Origin: Hydrogenophilales bacterium 28-61-23
Lineage (GTDB): Bacteria > Pseudomonadota > Gammaproteobacteria > Burkholderiales > Thiobacillaceae
Assembly (NCBI GenBank): GCA_002281555.1
Contig: NCGJ01000002.1
Location: 1-64,000, forward strand
DNA length: 64,000 bases
Direction: 5' to 3'
Shown: one piece after another, positions 27,138 through 35,819 of the stretch
Numbering within the stretch: position 1 is the stretch's first letter
Layout: the number at the start of each line of letters is the position of its first letter
The notes under the pieces: model-generated
What the model saw: only the letters and a program-made list of their open reading frames with translations
Databases searched by the model: none
Told to the model about the DNA's origin: nothing
Made by a program: the position numbers and the translations under genes

Positions 27138-28526
27138 TTACGCCGGCACCCGCGCCGACAGACGCGCCAACAACTTTTCGTGTATCCCGCCGAAGCCGCC
27201 ATTGCTCATCACCAGAATGCGATCGCCCGGCCTTGCCTGCGTCGCGATCCGCTCGATCAGGCTGGCCAGATCGGCCTCGGTGGTCGCCTTGGCGCCAAGC
27301 GGAGCCATGGCGCCGGCCACGTCCCAATCGATACCGCCGCTATAACAGAACACCGCATCCGCCAACGCCAGGCTGGCCGGCAACAAATCCTTCATGACAC
27401 CCAGCTTCATGGTGTTGGAGCGCGGTTCCAGCACGGCCAGAATCCGCCCGGAAGCGCCCATCTTGGCGCGCAAACCTTCCAGCGTCGTGGCGATCGCGGT
27501 CGGGTGATGCGCGAAGTCGTCGTAAACCGTGATTTTGTCCGCCCCGGCACCCACCTCGCCGCGCACTTCCATGCGCCGTTTGACGTTGATGAAGCGGCCC
27601 AGCGCCGCGATGCCGTCCTTGGCCGGCACACCGGCATGACGGGCCGCTGCGATGGCGGCGAGCGCATTCATCCGGTTGTGTTCGCCCTGCAAGCTCCAAC
27701 CGACCCGGCCGATCGGCCTATCGTCCAGCGTCACATCGAAGGCATCGACATTGGCGACTTTGGCTTTCCAGCCGGCACCCGCGCCGCCGCCGGATTTACC
27801 GAAATACTCGACCGGACTCCAGCAGCCACGGCCGAGCGCGCGCAGGATGTTGGCGTCGCCGCCATTGGCGACAATCAGACCGTTGGCCGGCACGGTGCGC
27901 ACCAGATGGTGAAACTGGGTTTCGATGGCGGCCAGGTCGGGGAAGATGTCGGCGTGATCGAATTCCAGGTTGTTCAGCACCACGGTGCGCGGGTGGTAAT
28001 GCACAAACTTGGAACGTTTGTCGAAGAAAGCGGTGTCGTATTCGTCGGCTTCGATGACAAAGAAGGGGCTATCGGTCAGGCGCGCGGAAACGCCGAAATT
28101 CATCGGCACGCCGCCGATCAGGTAACCCGGCTCAAGCCCGCAGTCTTCCAATATCCAGGCCAGCATGGAAGAGGTTGTCGTCTTCCCATGCGTACCAGCC
28201 ACGGCCAGCACCCATTTGTCGCGCAACACGTTTTCGAACAACCACTGCGGCCCGGAGATATAGGGCAGGCCGCGGTTCAGAATTTCTTCCATCAAGGCCT
28301 GTTTACCGCGCGCCACCACGTTGCCGATGACGAAGATATCCGGGTTCTGATCGAGTTGCTCCAGACCGAAACCTTCGGTCAGACCAATGCCCTGTTCCTC
28401 GAGCTGCGTGCTCATCGGCGGATAGACATTGGCATCGCAACCGGTGACGGTATGGCCGGCCTGTTTGGCCAGAACGGCGAGGCCACCCATGAAAGTTCCG
28501 CAGATACCGAGGATGTGAATATGCAT
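27138..28526 (-). CDS. mpl: UDP-N-acetylmuramate:L-Ala-gamma-D-Glu-meso-DAP ligase
   Basis: Peptidoglycan recycling ligase that reattaches the recovered murein tripeptide to UDP-MurNAc. 462 residues, Mur-ligase architecture: N-terminal MHIHILGICGTFMGGLAVLAK, ATP-binding AGTHGKTTTSSMLAW, central VIEADEYDTAFFDKRSKF, C-terminal FAHHPTAI. The start is unambiguous. It is the first gene of the minus-strand run reaching down to fbp, and is divergent from the diguanylate cyclase gene across 193 bases. Confidence 0.96.
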   Translation of the reverse strand: MHIHILGICGTFMGGLAVLAKQAGHTVTGCDANVYPPMSTQLEEQGIGLTEGFGLEQLDQNPDIFVIGNVVARGKQALMEEILNRGLPYISGPQWLFENVLRDKWVLAVAGTHGKTTTSSMLAWILEDCGLEPGYLIGGVPMNFGVSARLTDSPFFVIEADEYDTAFFDKRSKFVHYHPRTVVLNNLEFDHADIFPDLAAIETQFHHLVRTVPANGLIVANGGDANILRALGRGCWSPVEYFGKSGGGAGAGWKAKVANVDAFDVTLDDRPIGRVGWSLQGEHNRMNALAAIAAARHAGVPAKDGIAALGRFINVKRRMEVRGEVGAGADKITVYDDFAHHPTAIATTLEGLRAKMGASGRILAVLEPRSNTMKLGVMKDLLPASLALADAVFCYSGGIDWDVAGAMAPLGAKATTEADLASLIERIATQARPGDRILVMSNGGFGGIHEKLLARLSARVPA

Positions 28527-28653
28527 GGAAGGTCGTGTCGGCTAGTAGAGTATTCGGAATGGGTAAGGGTGGCACAAAACGGCAACCCAAAGCGGCCGCG
28601 CAAAGAGCCGGATCTGGCGCATTACGGCAAGCGCGCGGAATTATCCGTTGGGA

Positions 28654-28681
28654 TAAAGATTGTCGCCAGCTTGGCCGATAC
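28654..28681 (+). promoter_or_regulatory. Candidate flagellar sigma-28 promoter (diguanylate cyclase)
   Basis: TAAAGATT (28654-28661), 12 bases, GCCGATAC (28674-28681), against the FliA consensus TAAAGTTT-N11-GCCGATAA: 7 of 8 matches in each element, spacing one base longer than optimal. It lies 38 bases before ATG 28720. Confidence 0.5.
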
Positions 28682-28719
28682 ACCATAATCCAAAAGAATT
28701 GAATTCCTCGCATTACTTC

Positions 28720-29661
28720 ATGGCTCAAACTCCCAACGTCATCGGCATGGCTGTCATGCAACGGCTGAAGGAGACTGGCGTCCCCCCGACGCCGGAAAAC
28801 TATGCGGATTGCTATTACGAAATGTCCGGTCTGCCGCGCCCGAGCGCCCAGCCGACGGACGCCTCGGCGACGCAAGCCGACACGGGGTTCCAACGCGAGT
28901 TACTGGCCATGCTGCGAAAAATGGCGCAAGACATGACCGACAAAACCGAGGCCTTGGCCAATGGCCTGGACAGCAAGAACAAGGACTTGAGCGAAAATGT
29001 CACCAACCTGAGAAACAGCCGCGATAAAAACGAAATTCTACGTCTGCTTTCCACCGTGGTCATGCAGGCCGGCGGCATCCAGAACACGGTTGAATCCAGC
29101 CACAAGGATCTGCTTGAAACCCGGCGGGCATTGAATGTGCTCCATGAAGAAATGGCCGAGACGCGCCAGCTACTGAATGAAGATGCGCTCACCGGCACGC
29201 TGAATCGGCGTGGCCTCGATCAAACCCTGGGCCGCGAAATAGCGCGCGCCCAGCGTGGAGACGGCGTTTTGTCCTTGGGCATGCTGGATCTGGACTTCTT
29301 CAAGAAGATCAACGATCAATACGGCCATGAAGCGGGCGACCAGATGCTGGTTCACTTCACCAGCCTGATCAAATCGATCATGCGCAAATCCGATGCACTG
29401 GTGCGCTACGGCGGCGAAGAATTCACGCTGATACTGCCTGACACCGATGCGCGTGGCGCCCAATTCGTACTGGGCCGGCTCCAGCAATTGATGAGCAAGA
29501 CACCGCTGAATTTCGAAGGCGCGCAAATCAGTATCACCTTCAGCGCCGGCATCGCCACGCTACGTCCGGACGAAAACGGCCACGCCCTGCTGCGCCGCGC
29601 CGACGAAGCGCTGTACAGCGCCAAGCATGGCGGCCGCAATCTGATCAAAATTTCGGATTAG
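28720..29661 (+). CDS. Diguanylate cyclase (GGDEF domain), soluble
   Basis: 313 residues making c-di-GMP from two GTP. The N-terminal ~160 residues are helical and coiled-coil rich, with no membrane segment; the GGDEF domain (DALTGTLNRRGLDQTL onward) has the active site GGEEF and an RxxD inhibitory site (RKSD) five residues before it, so it should be active and product-inhibited. ATG 28720 (MAQTPNVIGMAVMQRL) is chosen over an upstream frame start at 28660, which overlaps the candidate sigma-28 promoter. It is convergent with the cheZ gene, whose promoter also looks like sigma-28. Confidence 0.93.
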   Translation: MAQTPNVIGMAVMQRLKETGVPPTPENYADCYYEMSGLPRPSAQPTDASATQADTGFQRELLAMLRKMAQDMTDKTEALANGLDSKNKDLSENVTNLRNSRDKNEILRLLSTVVMQAGGIQNTVESSHKDLLETRRALNVLHEEMAETRQLLNEDALTGTLNRRGLDQTLGREIARAQRGDGVLSLGMLDLDFFKKINDQYGHEAGDQMLVHFTSLIKSIMRKSDALVRYGGEEFTLILPDTDARGAQFVLGRLQQLMSKTPLNFEGAQISITFSAGIATLRPDENGHALLRRADEALYSAKHGGRNLIKISD

Positions 29662-29670
29662 CGTTAGCGG

Positions 29671-30186
29671 CTAGTCGAACAAATTATCGATATCGGCCTG
29701 ACTGGCCCGCGCTTCGCCGTGTATCTGCGGCCCGGCAAGCAAACCAGGGTCGGCTTCCTCGTCGAGCAACAAATGCGCCAGACTGGCCTCCATCCTCTCG
29801 ATGGTCAGCATCAGTTTATTGACCACCTGCCCGACCAGATCCTGAAAAGACTGCGCCTGAATGATTTCGCTGACCTGGCCCAAAGCCAGCAAATGTTGCG
29901 CATCCAGGTTCTGAAGAAATTCGACCGCCTCGGGTGAACGTACCTTGCTCAGCAATCCACGCGCTTTGTTCTGCTGCGCACGCAAGCTGTCACTGATCGT
30001 TTCGGCCGCATGCAAAGTCTGGCTGGCCGATTGCTCGGTCAAGGTGGCGATGTAGCGCAACCGGTCGCGCGTGTTGTTGATGATCGACGCTTGCGGCAAC
30101 GGCTCATTGCCGATTTCCCGCAATGCCGCCCGCAATTCGCCAACGATATCGACCAGATCGTGGCGCAGTGTTTCTACGTTATTCAT
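29671..30186 (-). CDS. cheZ: CheZ-family CheY-P phosphatase (short)
   Basis: 171 residues, mostly one long helical hairpin. The catalytic stretch SFQDLVGQV contains D116 and Q120, equivalent to the CheZ Asp and Gln that position water on phospho-CheY, and the C-terminus SQADIDNLFD matches the CheY-binding tail. It is shorter than the 214-residue E. coli protein, mainly at the N-terminus. ATG 30186 has GGAGG about 8 bases upstream. It lies away from the che operon but beside a diguanylate cyclase gene. Confidence 0.88.
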   Translation of the reverse strand: MNNVETLRHDLVDIVGELRAALREIGNEPLPQASIINNTRDRLRYIATLTEQSASQTLHAAETISDSLRAQQNKARGLLSKVRSPEAVEFLQNLDAQHLLALGQVSEIIQAQSFQDLVGQVVNKLMLTIERMEASLAHLLLDEEADPGLLAGPQIHGEARASQADIDNLFD

Positions 30187-30236
30187 TGCCTGCCTCCAAG
30201 TAAATCGGGCGCTGCCGCGCGCATACACAACCGACG

Positions 30237-30263
30237 CTATCGGCGGCTGACTTGAATTCTTGA
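30237..30263 (-). promoter_or_regulatory. Candidate flagellar sigma-28 promoter (cheZ)
   Basis: On the minus strand: TCAAGAAT (30256-30263), exactly 11 bases, GCCGATAG (30237-30244). The minus-10 matches FliA at 7 of 8 positions and the minus-35 at 5 of 8, with the TCAAG form seen in other proteobacteria. It lies about 50 bases before the cheZ start. Confidence 0.5.
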
Positions 30264-30311
30264 ATACAAGCAATCGCGGCCAACGCGATCGGCATCGGCG
30301 ACAATGACGCC

Positions 30312-31649
30312 ATGCCCTCTCTTGATTCGTCTCCCCGCCTTCTGGCCGCCAATATGGTCAATGCCGTTCTGCTCGACGGAACCAGCCTGACCGCCACACT
30401 CGCCAACCTTCGCGCCAACTCCGCCGCCGAGAGCAGAGACCTGGCCGCCGCGCAAAACCTGGCCTACGGCGTCCTGCGCCAAGCCGGGCGCTTACGTTTT
30501 TTTCTCGCCCGTCTGACGCAACGACCCGTGCAGCCGGACGAACTGAACGGTCACTTGCTGGTCGGTCTGCATGAACTCGATGCGGGGCTGGCGCCCGCCT
30601 ATGCCGCCGTCAATGAAACGGTGGCCGTCGCCGCGCACCGCTTTCCTTACGCCCGCGCCTTCGTCAACGCCGTGCTGCGCAATTTCCAGCGCAGCCGTGA
30701 AACATTGGCACAGGCCGCGCTGCAAAACCCGGAAGCGCACTGGAATTTCCCGCTTTGGTGGCTGAAGCGATTGCAAGCGGAATATCCCGCCGATTGGGAA
30801 AACATAGTCACCGCCCAGAACAACCGTCCGCCCATGACGCTGCGCGTCAATCCGCGCCGGACGACACTGGCCGATTACCGCTCGCTGCTCGATGAAGCCG
30901 GCCTGAAGCACCGCGTCTTGAGCGCATCCGGCCTGATGCTGCTCAATCCGGTTCCGGTCGCCGAACTGCCCGGATTTTCCGCCGGCCTGGTTTCGGTTCA
31001 GGACCTGGGCGCGCAATTGGCCGCGCCGTTGCTCGATGTCGCTCCTGGCAAGGCGGCGGAGCCGCCGACGGCTCCGCTGCGGGTGCTCGACGCCTGCGCC
31101 GCGCCCGGCGGCAAAACCAGCCATCTGCTGGAAATTGCCGACCTCGATCTGGTCGCGCTGGATAACGACGCCACACGCCTGCATCGGGTGCGGGAAAACC
31201 TGGATCGGCTCGGCTTGGCCGAACTACCCGGATCGAGCATCGGCTTGCTCGCGGAAGACGCCGGCAAGCCCTCGCTCTGGTGGGACAAAAAACCGTTCGA
31301 CCGCATCCTGCTCGACGCGCCATGCACGGCATCCGGCGTCGTGCGCCGGCATCCGGACGGCAAATGGCTAAAACGCGCGGAGGATATGCAACACCTTGCA
31401 AACGAACAGTCCCGGCTTCTGGAAGCTTTATGGCCGCTGTTGAAACCGGGTGGCAGAATGCTTTACGCCACCTGCAGCCTGTTCGCGGCGGAAAACACGA
31501 ATCAAATGACTGCTTTCGTCGCCCGCCACCCCGATGCGCAAATCGATGCCATCGAAATGCCGAACGCGCCTGAAGGCCAATTAAAAGGTCAGCTCATACC
31601 CGGTCCCGATACCGATGGATTTTTCTATGCTCGCCTGTTCAAGACGTGA
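30312..31649 (+). CDS. rsmB: 16S rRNA (cytosine-967-C5)-methyltransferase
   Basis: Methylates C967 of 16S rRNA with SAM. 445 residues: N-terminal NusB-like RNA-binding domain (PRLLAANMVNAVLLDGTSL) and C-terminal Rossmann methyltransferase with DACAAPGGKTSHLLE, LDAPCTASGVVRRHPD (catalytic PC motif) and YATCSLFAAEN (second Cys). Its 3' end overlaps the DUF4390 gene by 23 bases. It opens the conserved rsmB-DUF4390-ntrY-ntrX string found in betaproteobacteria. Confidence 0.96.
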   Translation: MPSLDSSPRLLAANMVNAVLLDGTSLTATLANLRANSAAESRDLAAAQNLAYGVLRQAGRLRFFLARLTQRPVQPDELNGHLLVGLHELDAGLAPAYAAVNETVAVAAHRFPYARAFVNAVLRNFQRSRETLAQAALQNPEAHWNFPLWWLKRLQAEYPADWENIVTAQNNRPPMTLRVNPRRTTLADYRSLLDEAGLKHRVLSASGLMLLNPVPVAELPGFSAGLVSVQDLGAQLAAPLLDVAPGKAAEPPTAPLRVLDACAAPGGKTSHLLEIADLDLVALDNDATRLHRVRENLDRLGLAELPGSSIGLLAEDAGKPSLWWDKKPFDRILLDAPCTASGVVRRHPDGKWLKRAEDMQHLANEQSRLLEALWPLLKPGGRMLYATCSLFAAENTNQMTAFVARHPDAQIDAIEMPNAPEGQLKGQLIPGPDTDGFFYARLFKT

Positions 31650-32211
31650 CTTTCTGCGCGCGGCCTGCGCTGCAAGCGTATTTGCGCTCACGCCGCCCAG
31701 CCATGCCGAAAACAAGGCGGGCGGCGGTGGAATCACGCTTGAGCGGGCTGAGATCACTCAGAAAGGCGAGTTGTTCGAGCTTTCCGGCCATTTCAATGTC
31801 CAGCTTTCAAAGACGCTGGAAAACGCCCTGATGCGCGGGGTGCAACTGACTTTCCTGCAAGCCTTCGAGGCCGAACGGCTGCGCGATTTCTGGATTTCCG
31901 AGAGTCTGATCGATATCGAGCGCAGCGTGCGCCTGTCCTACAACGCGTTATTGCGGCATTACTACGTCAACCTGTCCGGTGTTTCCAGCACGCACGAAAC
32001 GCTTGCCGACGCGTTGCATGCCGTCGGCGAACTGCAGGACTGGTCGGTACTGAACGTCAAGCAGATGAAGCGCAAATCCGATTTCAAAGCCTACGTGCGC
32101 ATGTATCTGGATATCGCCCAGTTGCCCAAACCGCTACAGATCAACGCCCTGGCTTCCTCCGCGCGCTGGCAGCTCGACTCCGGCTGGCAGGAACGCGGCT
32201 TCAAGTATTGA
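31627..32211 (+). CDS. DUF4390 domain protein with twin-arginine-like signal
   Basis: 194 residues. The N-terminus MLACSRRDFLRAACAAS fits the Tat motif (SRRxFLR) with cleavage near SHAEN; the mature part is a DUF4390 domain (GHFNVQLSKTLENALMRGV, YVNLSGVSSTHETLADAL, YVRMYLDIAQLPKPLQI). Its function is unknown; it is regularly found just before ntrYX, suggesting a link to that system. ATG 31627 is required to keep the whole signal and lies inside rsmB. Confidence 0.88.
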   Translation: MLACSRRDFLRAACAASVFALTPPSHAENKAGGGGITLERAEITQKGELFELSGHFNVQLSKTLENALMRGVQLTFLQAFEAERLRDFWISESLIDIERSVRLSYNALLRHYYVNLSGVSSTHETLADALHAVGELQDWSVLNVKQMKRKSDFKAYVRMYLDIAQLPKPLQINALASSARWQLDSGWQERGFKY

Positions 32212-32304
32212 CATCATGGCCCACGCGACGCCGATAACGCGAATCTGTGCCGACCCCGCAGCCAGTTTCCACTTCAACCCCCACGCAACACGCCGCACGC
32301 ATCG

Positions 32305-32332
32305 CGTTTCACGTTTCACGTTTCACGCTTCA
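32305..32332. repeat. Tandem CGTTTCA heptamer array before ntrY
   Basis: Three perfect copies of CGTTTCA and one variant CGCTTCA in tandem, ending 8 bases before the ntrY start codon at 32341. No Shine-Dalgarno is present between array and start. The reverse complement of the same heptamer makes up the gap before prfA (13751-13812). Confidence 0.8.
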
Positions 32333-32340
32333 CGTCACCC

Positions 32341-34503
32341 ATGATCTATCTGGTCGCCGCCAGTCTGCTGCTGGGTTCCGCGCTGATCGGACTGCTCGCG
32401 ACCGCCGCCGATAACAGCCAGTTTCTCTCCAACAACCTCACGCTGCTGCTTTGGGTCACCCTCGCCGCCGCGCTCGGCCTGATCCTGCTGATCGGCTACC
32501 AGAGCCTGATCCTGGTACGGCGGATACGCGCCGGCGTGTTCGGCGCCAAGCTCACCGCGCGCCTGTTCCTCATCATCAGCCTGATGGCCCTGGTACCGGG
32601 CATGGTGGTCTATGGCGTTTCGGTACAGTTTCTGATTCGCTCGATCGAGTCGTGGTTCGACGTCCATATGGAAAGCGCGCTCGAAGGCGGATTGGCGCTG
32701 GGTCGTTCGGCGCTTGAGCATGTCCAGCGCGAAGTGGTCGGAAAATCCGAAACGCTGTCCCGCCAATTGGCCGAACTGCCGCCGTCACTGCAGACCGCGC
32801 GTCTCGACGAGTTGCGCGAATCGGTTGGCCTGCAGGAGGCGGCGTTACTGGACGACCAGGGCAAGTTGCTGGCTTTTTCGTCCGCCGGCCATGGCGCATC
32901 GATTCCACGCGCGCCAGAGCGGGGCGCGATCTGGCAAGCCCGCGCCATGCAGCCCTGGTCGCGGCTGGCGGCCAGAGCGGACGGCGGCATTTCGGTGCAA
33001 GTCGTCGTACCGGTCAGCGTTGTCGCCTTGAGCGAACGCATACGCATCCTGCAAGTCACCCAACCGGTGCCGGCAAAGCTGGCCATGGACGCGCAGCAGG
33101 TCGAGGCGGCAAGCCAGGGCTACCAGGAATTGCTGCTATCGCGCCTGGGCCTGAAACGCATGTACGGCATCTCGTTGACCATGGCGTTGATGCTGGCCTT
33201 GTTCTCCGCGCTCAGCCTGGCGTTCCTCATCTCCGAACGCCTGGCCGCCCCCTTGCGCGCATTGGCGCGCGGCACCCGGGCCGTCGCGCGCGGCGACTTC
33301 ACTCAGGTGCATACCGTCGCCAGCCGCGACGAACTGGGCATGTTGACCCAGTCCTTCAACCGGATGACCCGCCAGCTCGCCGACGCGCGCGCCGCCGCGG
33401 ACGAAAGCCACGACAAGCTGCTGGAAGCGAATTCCTATCTGGAAGGCGTCCTTTCCGGCGTCACCGCCGGCGTGGTCACGCTGGAACACGACCTCGGCGT
33501 TCGTCTGGCCAACCCGGCCGCCAGCGACATTCTGGGACTGCCGCGCGACGCGCTGGAAGGGCGCCACCTGTCCGAATGGGGTGCGCAGACGCGCGACCCG
33601 CGCCACGCCGGGCTGCATCCCTTTGCCTTGGCGATTGCGGGGCATTTCCAGGCTACGCCGACACAAGCCTGGAGCGAGCAACTGGAACTGGCGACGCCTT
33701 CCGGCAACCGCATGATGCTGGCGCGCGGCCGGCCCTTGTCCGAAGGCGAAGCGCCGGACTACGTGCTTGTGCTCGACGATGTCACCCAACTGATTCAAGC
33801 CCAGCGCAACGCCGCCTGGGGCGAAGCGGCCCGGCGCATGGCGCATGAAATCAAGAATCCGCTGACGCCGATCCAGCTTTCCGCCGAACGCCTGGAAGCC
33901 AAGTTATCCGATCGGCTGGATGGCCCGGGGCGCGACACCCTGACGCGCGCCGTCGCCACCATCGTCGGCCAGGTCTCGGCGCTGAAGGGCCTGGTCGACG
34001 CCTTCGCGCAATACGCCCGTCTGCCCGCGCCGAAAATCCAGCGCGTCGATCTGAATGGCCTGGTGCGCGAAATGCTGGAGCTCTACGAAGACAGCATACC
34101 GATTGAACTGGATCTGGCGGCGAACTTGCCGCCGGTCGCCGGCGACGCATCGCTGCTGCGCCAAATCCTGGTCAATCTGGTCAAGAATGCGCGGGAAGCG
34201 CAGGACGCCACGCCCGCGCCGCTGATACGAATCGGAACCCGCCTGGAAAGCTTGCACTCGAGCGAGCGCATCGTCCTCTGCGTGGAAGACAATGGCGCCG
34301 GATTCCCCGAGGCGCTTAAAAGCCGTATGTTCGAGCCTTACGCCACGACAAAACCCAAGGGAACCGGCCTGGGCATGGCGGTAGTCAAGAAGATCGTCGA
34401 AGAACATCACGGCGAAATCGATGTCTGCAATATTGACGGCGGCGGCGCGCGCATCAGCGTGCGCTTGCCGGTGTTGACTGGCGGCGGGGCTGGCGCGCGA
34501 TAA
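32341..34503 (+). CDS. ntrY: NtrY-type sensor histidine kinase
   Basis: 720-residue membrane kinase of the NtrY/NtrX pair, linked in other bacteria to nitrogen, redox and envelope regulation. Several N-terminal membrane helices (MIYLVAASLLLGSALIGLL, LTLLLWVTLAAALGLILLI, LFLIISLMALVPGMVVYGV), an extracytoplasmic region of about 180 residues, a further helix, HAMP, PAS (SYLEGVLSGVTAGVVTLEHD), phospho-His in RRMAHEIKNPLTPIQLSAER and an ATPase domain (NLVKNAREAQD, VEDNGAGFPE, KGTGLGMAVVKKIVEEH). It is followed 56 bases later by ntrX. Confidence 0.95.
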   Translation: MIYLVAASLLLGSALIGLLATAADNSQFLSNNLTLLLWVTLAAALGLILLIGYQSLILVRRIRAGVFGAKLTARLFLIISLMALVPGMVVYGVSVQFLIRSIESWFDVHMESALEGGLALGRSALEHVQREVVGKSETLSRQLAELPPSLQTARLDELRESVGLQEAALLDDQGKLLAFSSAGHGASIPRAPERGAIWQARAMQPWSRLAARADGGISVQVVVPVSVVALSERIRILQVTQPVPAKLAMDAQQVEAASQGYQELLLSRLGLKRMYGISLTMALMLALFSALSLAFLISERLAAPLRALARGTRAVARGDFTQVHTVASRDELGMLTQSFNRMTRQLADARAAADESHDKLLEANSYLEGVLSGVTAGVVTLEHDLGVRLANPAASDILGLPRDALEGRHLSEWGAQTRDPRHAGLHPFALAIAGHFQATPTQAWSEQLELATPSGNRMMLARGRPLSEGEAPDYVLVLDDVTQLIQAQRNAAWGEAARRMAHEIKNPLTPIQLSAERLEAKLSDRLDGPGRDTLTRAVATIVGQVSALKGLVDAFAQYARLPAPKIQRVDLNGLVREMLELYEDSIPIELDLAANLPPVAGDASLLRQILVNLVKNAREAQDATPAPLIRIGTRLESLHSSERIVLCVEDNGAGFPEALKSRMFEPYATTKPKGTGLGMAVVKKIVEEHHGEIDVCNIDGGGARISVRLPVLTGGGAGAR

Positions 34504-34559
34504 GCCGCGCCAGCCCCGCATATTCCCGACCGGACCGGTCGGGACTGGAAAGGGTGGAT

Positions 34560-35819
34560 ATGGCTGAGATTCTGGTAGTCGACGATGAACCTGGCATACG
34601 CGAGCTGATGCGTGAAATCCTCGAAGAGGAAGGCTTTGAAGTCCGCATGGCCGAAAACGGCGCCGCCGCCCGCGCGGCGCTCGACGCCAAAACGCCCGAT
34701 CTGGTGCTGCTCGACATCTGGATGCCGGATGTCGATGGCGTCACGCTGCTGAAAGAATGGAAAAGCCAGGGCCGGCTGATCATGCCGGTGGTCATGATGT
34801 CCGGCCACGGCACCGTGCATACCGCGGTCGAGGCGACCCGGCTGGGCGCCTTCGATTACCTGGAAAAACCGATCTCCTACAAGCACTTGCTTGAAACGGT
34901 CAAGAAAGCGATGGACAGCCGGCGCGCGCCCGCCACGACCAGCGGCAATCTGGATCGGCTCGGCCAGGGCGAAACGATACGGCGGCTCACGCAGCGCCTG
35001 AATCTGACCATCAGCGCCGGTCTGCCCGTGTTGTTGCAGACCCACCCTGGCGCCGGCGAAGAAATCGTCGTGCGGTATCTGACGCCACCCGACGCCCACA
35101 GTCTGCATGTCGATAGTCCCGCCGCGCTGGCCGACCGCCCGGCCGAGTTGCTCGAACAGACCAAGGGCGGACTGGTCTTCGTGCCCGATCTTTCGGTGCT
35201 GTCCAACATGCAGCAAAAGGGCCTCACGCTGCTGATCGCGCGCCGTGGCGAGTTTGGCGTTCGCGTCGTCGTCGCCAGCCCGCGGCCGCTGTCGGAACTG
35301 CTGACCGAGAATCGTCTGACGCAAGACCTGCACGATCAACTCATCCATGCCGTCGTCGAGTTGCCGCCCCTGCAATCCCGACGCGAAGATATTCCGGCCC
35401 TGGCGGCGCAACGCCTGGAGGACGCCTTTGTCCGTTTGCTGATTCCGCCACGCGGACTCACCGCCAGCGCGCTCGAAACGCTGACCGGTTATGGCTGGCC
35501 CGGCAATCTGGCGGAACTCGATGCCTTGGCCGGGCGCTTGGCGCTGGAACCCGGCAACGGCCCGATCGAGGCGGACACGGTCAAAGCGATGCTCGGCATC
35601 GACGCCACGCCGGCCAGCCCGGCGGGTATCGGGCTGATGCTGGATTTACCGCTGAAAGAAGCGCGCGACGCCTTTGAAAAAGCCTATCTCGAGGCATTGC
35701 TCGCGCAATGCGGCTGGGCCATGAGCAAGACCGCCGAACGCGCCGGACTGGACCGCACCAATCTGTATCGCAAGGTCAAACAACTCGGCATCGAAACCCC
35801 GGGGCGTGACAAAGAGTAG
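34560..35819 (+). CDS. ntrX: NtrX-type response regulator with degenerate AAA+ domain
   Basis: 419 residues: receiver domain with D52 (LLDIWMPDVDG) and Lys in YLEKPIS, a central region in the place of the sigma-54 activator AAA+ domain, and a C-terminal Fis-type helix-turn-helix (AMSKTAERAGLDRTNLYRKV). The central domain is eroded: the Walker A position reads THPGAGEE, lacking the GK pair; there is no GAFTGA loop; the arginine-rich sensor segment survives only as GWPGNLAELDAL. It is therefore unlikely to remodel sigma-54 holoenzyme and probably regulates by binding DNA. ATG 34560 is preferred over a GTG two codons upstream. Confidence 0.9.
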   Translation: MAEILVVDDEPGIRELMREILEEEGFEVRMAENGAAARAALDAKTPDLVLLDIWMPDVDGVTLLKEWKSQGRLIMPVVMMSGHGTVHTAVEATRLGAFDYLEKPISYKHLLETVKKAMDSRRAPATTSGNLDRLGQGETIRRLTQRLNLTISAGLPVLLQTHPGAGEEIVVRYLTPPDAHSLHVDSPAALADRPAELLEQTKGGLVFVPDLSVLSNMQQKGLTLLIARRGEFGVRVVVASPRPLSELLTENRLTQDLHDQLIHAVVELPPLQSRREDIPALAAQRLEDAFVRLLIPPRGLTASALETLTGYGWPGNLAELDALAGRLALEPGNGPIEADTVKAMLGIDATPASPAGIGLMLDLPLKEARDAFEKAYLEALLAQCGWAMSKTAERAGLDRTNLYRKVKQLGIETPGRDKE

